The translations under genes and the position numbers were made by a program. The notes under the pieces are model-generated. The model made no database searches, was not told where the DNA came from, and was given only the letters and a program-made list of their open reading frames with translations. This document shows positions 53,451-54,138 of a stretch of DNA of 54,138 nucleotides, one piece after another. This DNA is from Chara braunii (taxonomy: Eukaryota > Streptophyta > Charophyceae > Charales > Characeae), in contig BFEA01000658.1 of the NCBI GenBank assembly GCA_003427395.1, positions 212,280 through 266,417 on the forward strand. Direction: 5' to 3'. Position 1 is the stretch's first letter. Every line of letters starts with the position of its first letter.

Positions 53451-53488
53451 CTGTCTCTTATACACATCTAGATGTGTATAAGAGACAG
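53451..53488. other. Synthetic Nextera mate-pair junction adapter
   Basis: CTGTCTCTTATACACATCT is followed immediately by its reverse complement AGATGTGTATAAGAGACAG: two Tn5 mosaic ends head to head, the 38-bp circularisation junction of Nextera mate-pair libraries. It is not genomic. The minus-strand frame across it contains the well-known contaminant peptide SYTHLDVYKRQ. Sequence on either side was joined in a library molecule, so contiguity is unproven. Confidence 0.98.
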
Positions 53489-54138
53489 GTCTATTGGTGG
53501 GGAGCAGCACCTGCTGGAAATCGGGTCCAGTGTCCCTGAACAATTTCGTCATGAATATTAACAAACAGATAGAACGAGAGGGATTTGACACCTAATGCAA
53601 TATTGCCACCGCCATTGATTGCCTGAGAGCTGCTGGGAGGTGTAGAGGTCAGGGAGCCTAGAAGTCTAGAAGTTTTCAATGAAATGAATGTCCTAAACTT
53701 ATTTTCTCTACTTTTCTCAGCACATAGCCCCCAGCCTGTCAAACTGTCTCAAACTTGTGGTCTAAAGCCGCCTCTGTTGTAAATGGGCCATGGCTCCTGT
53801 GGCCGAGCTTGGCTCCCTCTTCCCAACTCCCATCCTTGACAGTCGACTGTTCATGTATCTTCTTCTTTGTATGGTAGCCTCCAGTACTTTGCAGTATCAG
53901 GTAAGTCCTTTCTTTGCCTCCCCCTTCACCTCCACCGTGGAGATCAGTGTCGGTGGATCCATCGATGGTCTCCTGGTGTTTCTTGCCGTGTCGTCTATGT
54001 CCCTTCTGGTCTTTGTTGTCCCTCAGCCACTTACCCTGCTACTTACAGTGCCAATTTGTCTGTGTCGAAATCCCACTCCTGTTGCATGTCCTGGTGTGTC
54101 TTCTTCGGTCCTGTTGCAAGACGGGGATTGAGAGGGTA
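53489..54138. other. Detached fragment after the adapter; LINE 3'-flank motif
   Basis: 53490-53535 on the minus strand carries the conserved LINE 3' block (CCCGATTTCCAGCAGGTGCT, then GCTCCCCACCAAT), also at 43955-43905 and 47435-47385. The rest to the window end has no recognisable domain. The plus-strand 113-codon frame at 53790-54131 is hydrophobic and unsupported. Its true genomic neighbour is unknown because of the adapter. Confidence 0.6.

Noticed and set aside
53301-53591. 96-codon minus-strand frame joining LINE and other sequence
   Set aside because: It is translated through the synthetic adapter at 53451-53488.
53790-54131. 113-codon hydrophobic plus-strand frame near the window end
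   Set aside because: No recognisable domain, and possible splice-like words are not evidence enough; its context is uncertain because of the adapter.

Overview
The window reads as repeat-dominated nuclear DNA from a eukaryote, most likely a green-plant (streptophyte) lineage. It holds a Ty3/gypsy chromovirus with a C-terminal chromodomain, several APE/RT-type LINEs whose reverse transcriptase ends in a plant-like zf-RVT domain, and a Gag-only LTR element primed by a tRNA-Asp-like site. The chromovirus reminds me of those in the charophyte Chara, but that is recollection and low confidence. I find no intact host gene, no tRNA or rRNA gene, no CRISPR and no bacterial operon.

Layout. 1-1162 is a ~242-bp satellite cut by a LINE fragment (1163-2141). 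2142-8700 is a decayed minus-strand LINE (ORF1-like, endonuclease, RT, zf-RVT) interrupted at about 4866-6250 by a GC-rich insert with an assembly gap (N, 5218-6010). From 8819 to 34610 four copies (starts 8819, 16821, 22881, 31781) of one LTR-like sequence lie in the same orientation. The last two are 2.8-kb repeats around a minus-strand gag gene, with a tRNA-Asp-type primer site next to the right-hand repeat, so they form one large non-autonomous LTR retrotransposon. Its relatives and internal part carry minisatellites (124, 65 and ~40 bp periods) and nested TIR elements (16090-16475, 17107-18674 with gap 17423-18342, 28930-29639). 35807-41307 is a plus-strand chromovirus with gag, protease, RT, RNase H, integrase and chromodomain all recognisable but broken by stops and frameshifts. 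Its 3' side ends in AATAAA, poly(A) and an (AAAACG)n array.

From about 43.7 kb to 53450 there is one minus-strand LINE split by a second LINE (47057-52612) that made a 14-bp target duplication. At 53451-53488 there is a synthetic 38-bp transposase adapter junction (Nextera mate-pair type), so the last 650 bp are not reliably contiguous with the rest.

The coding sequences are relics. Their role is mobility (endonuclease plus RT for target-primed insertion; Gag, protease, RT and integrase for LTR elements), and each copy seen carries disabling changes. The most informative signals are the nesting order, the target duplications, the Gag-only element with its long repeats, and transition-type decay consistent with cytosine deamination.
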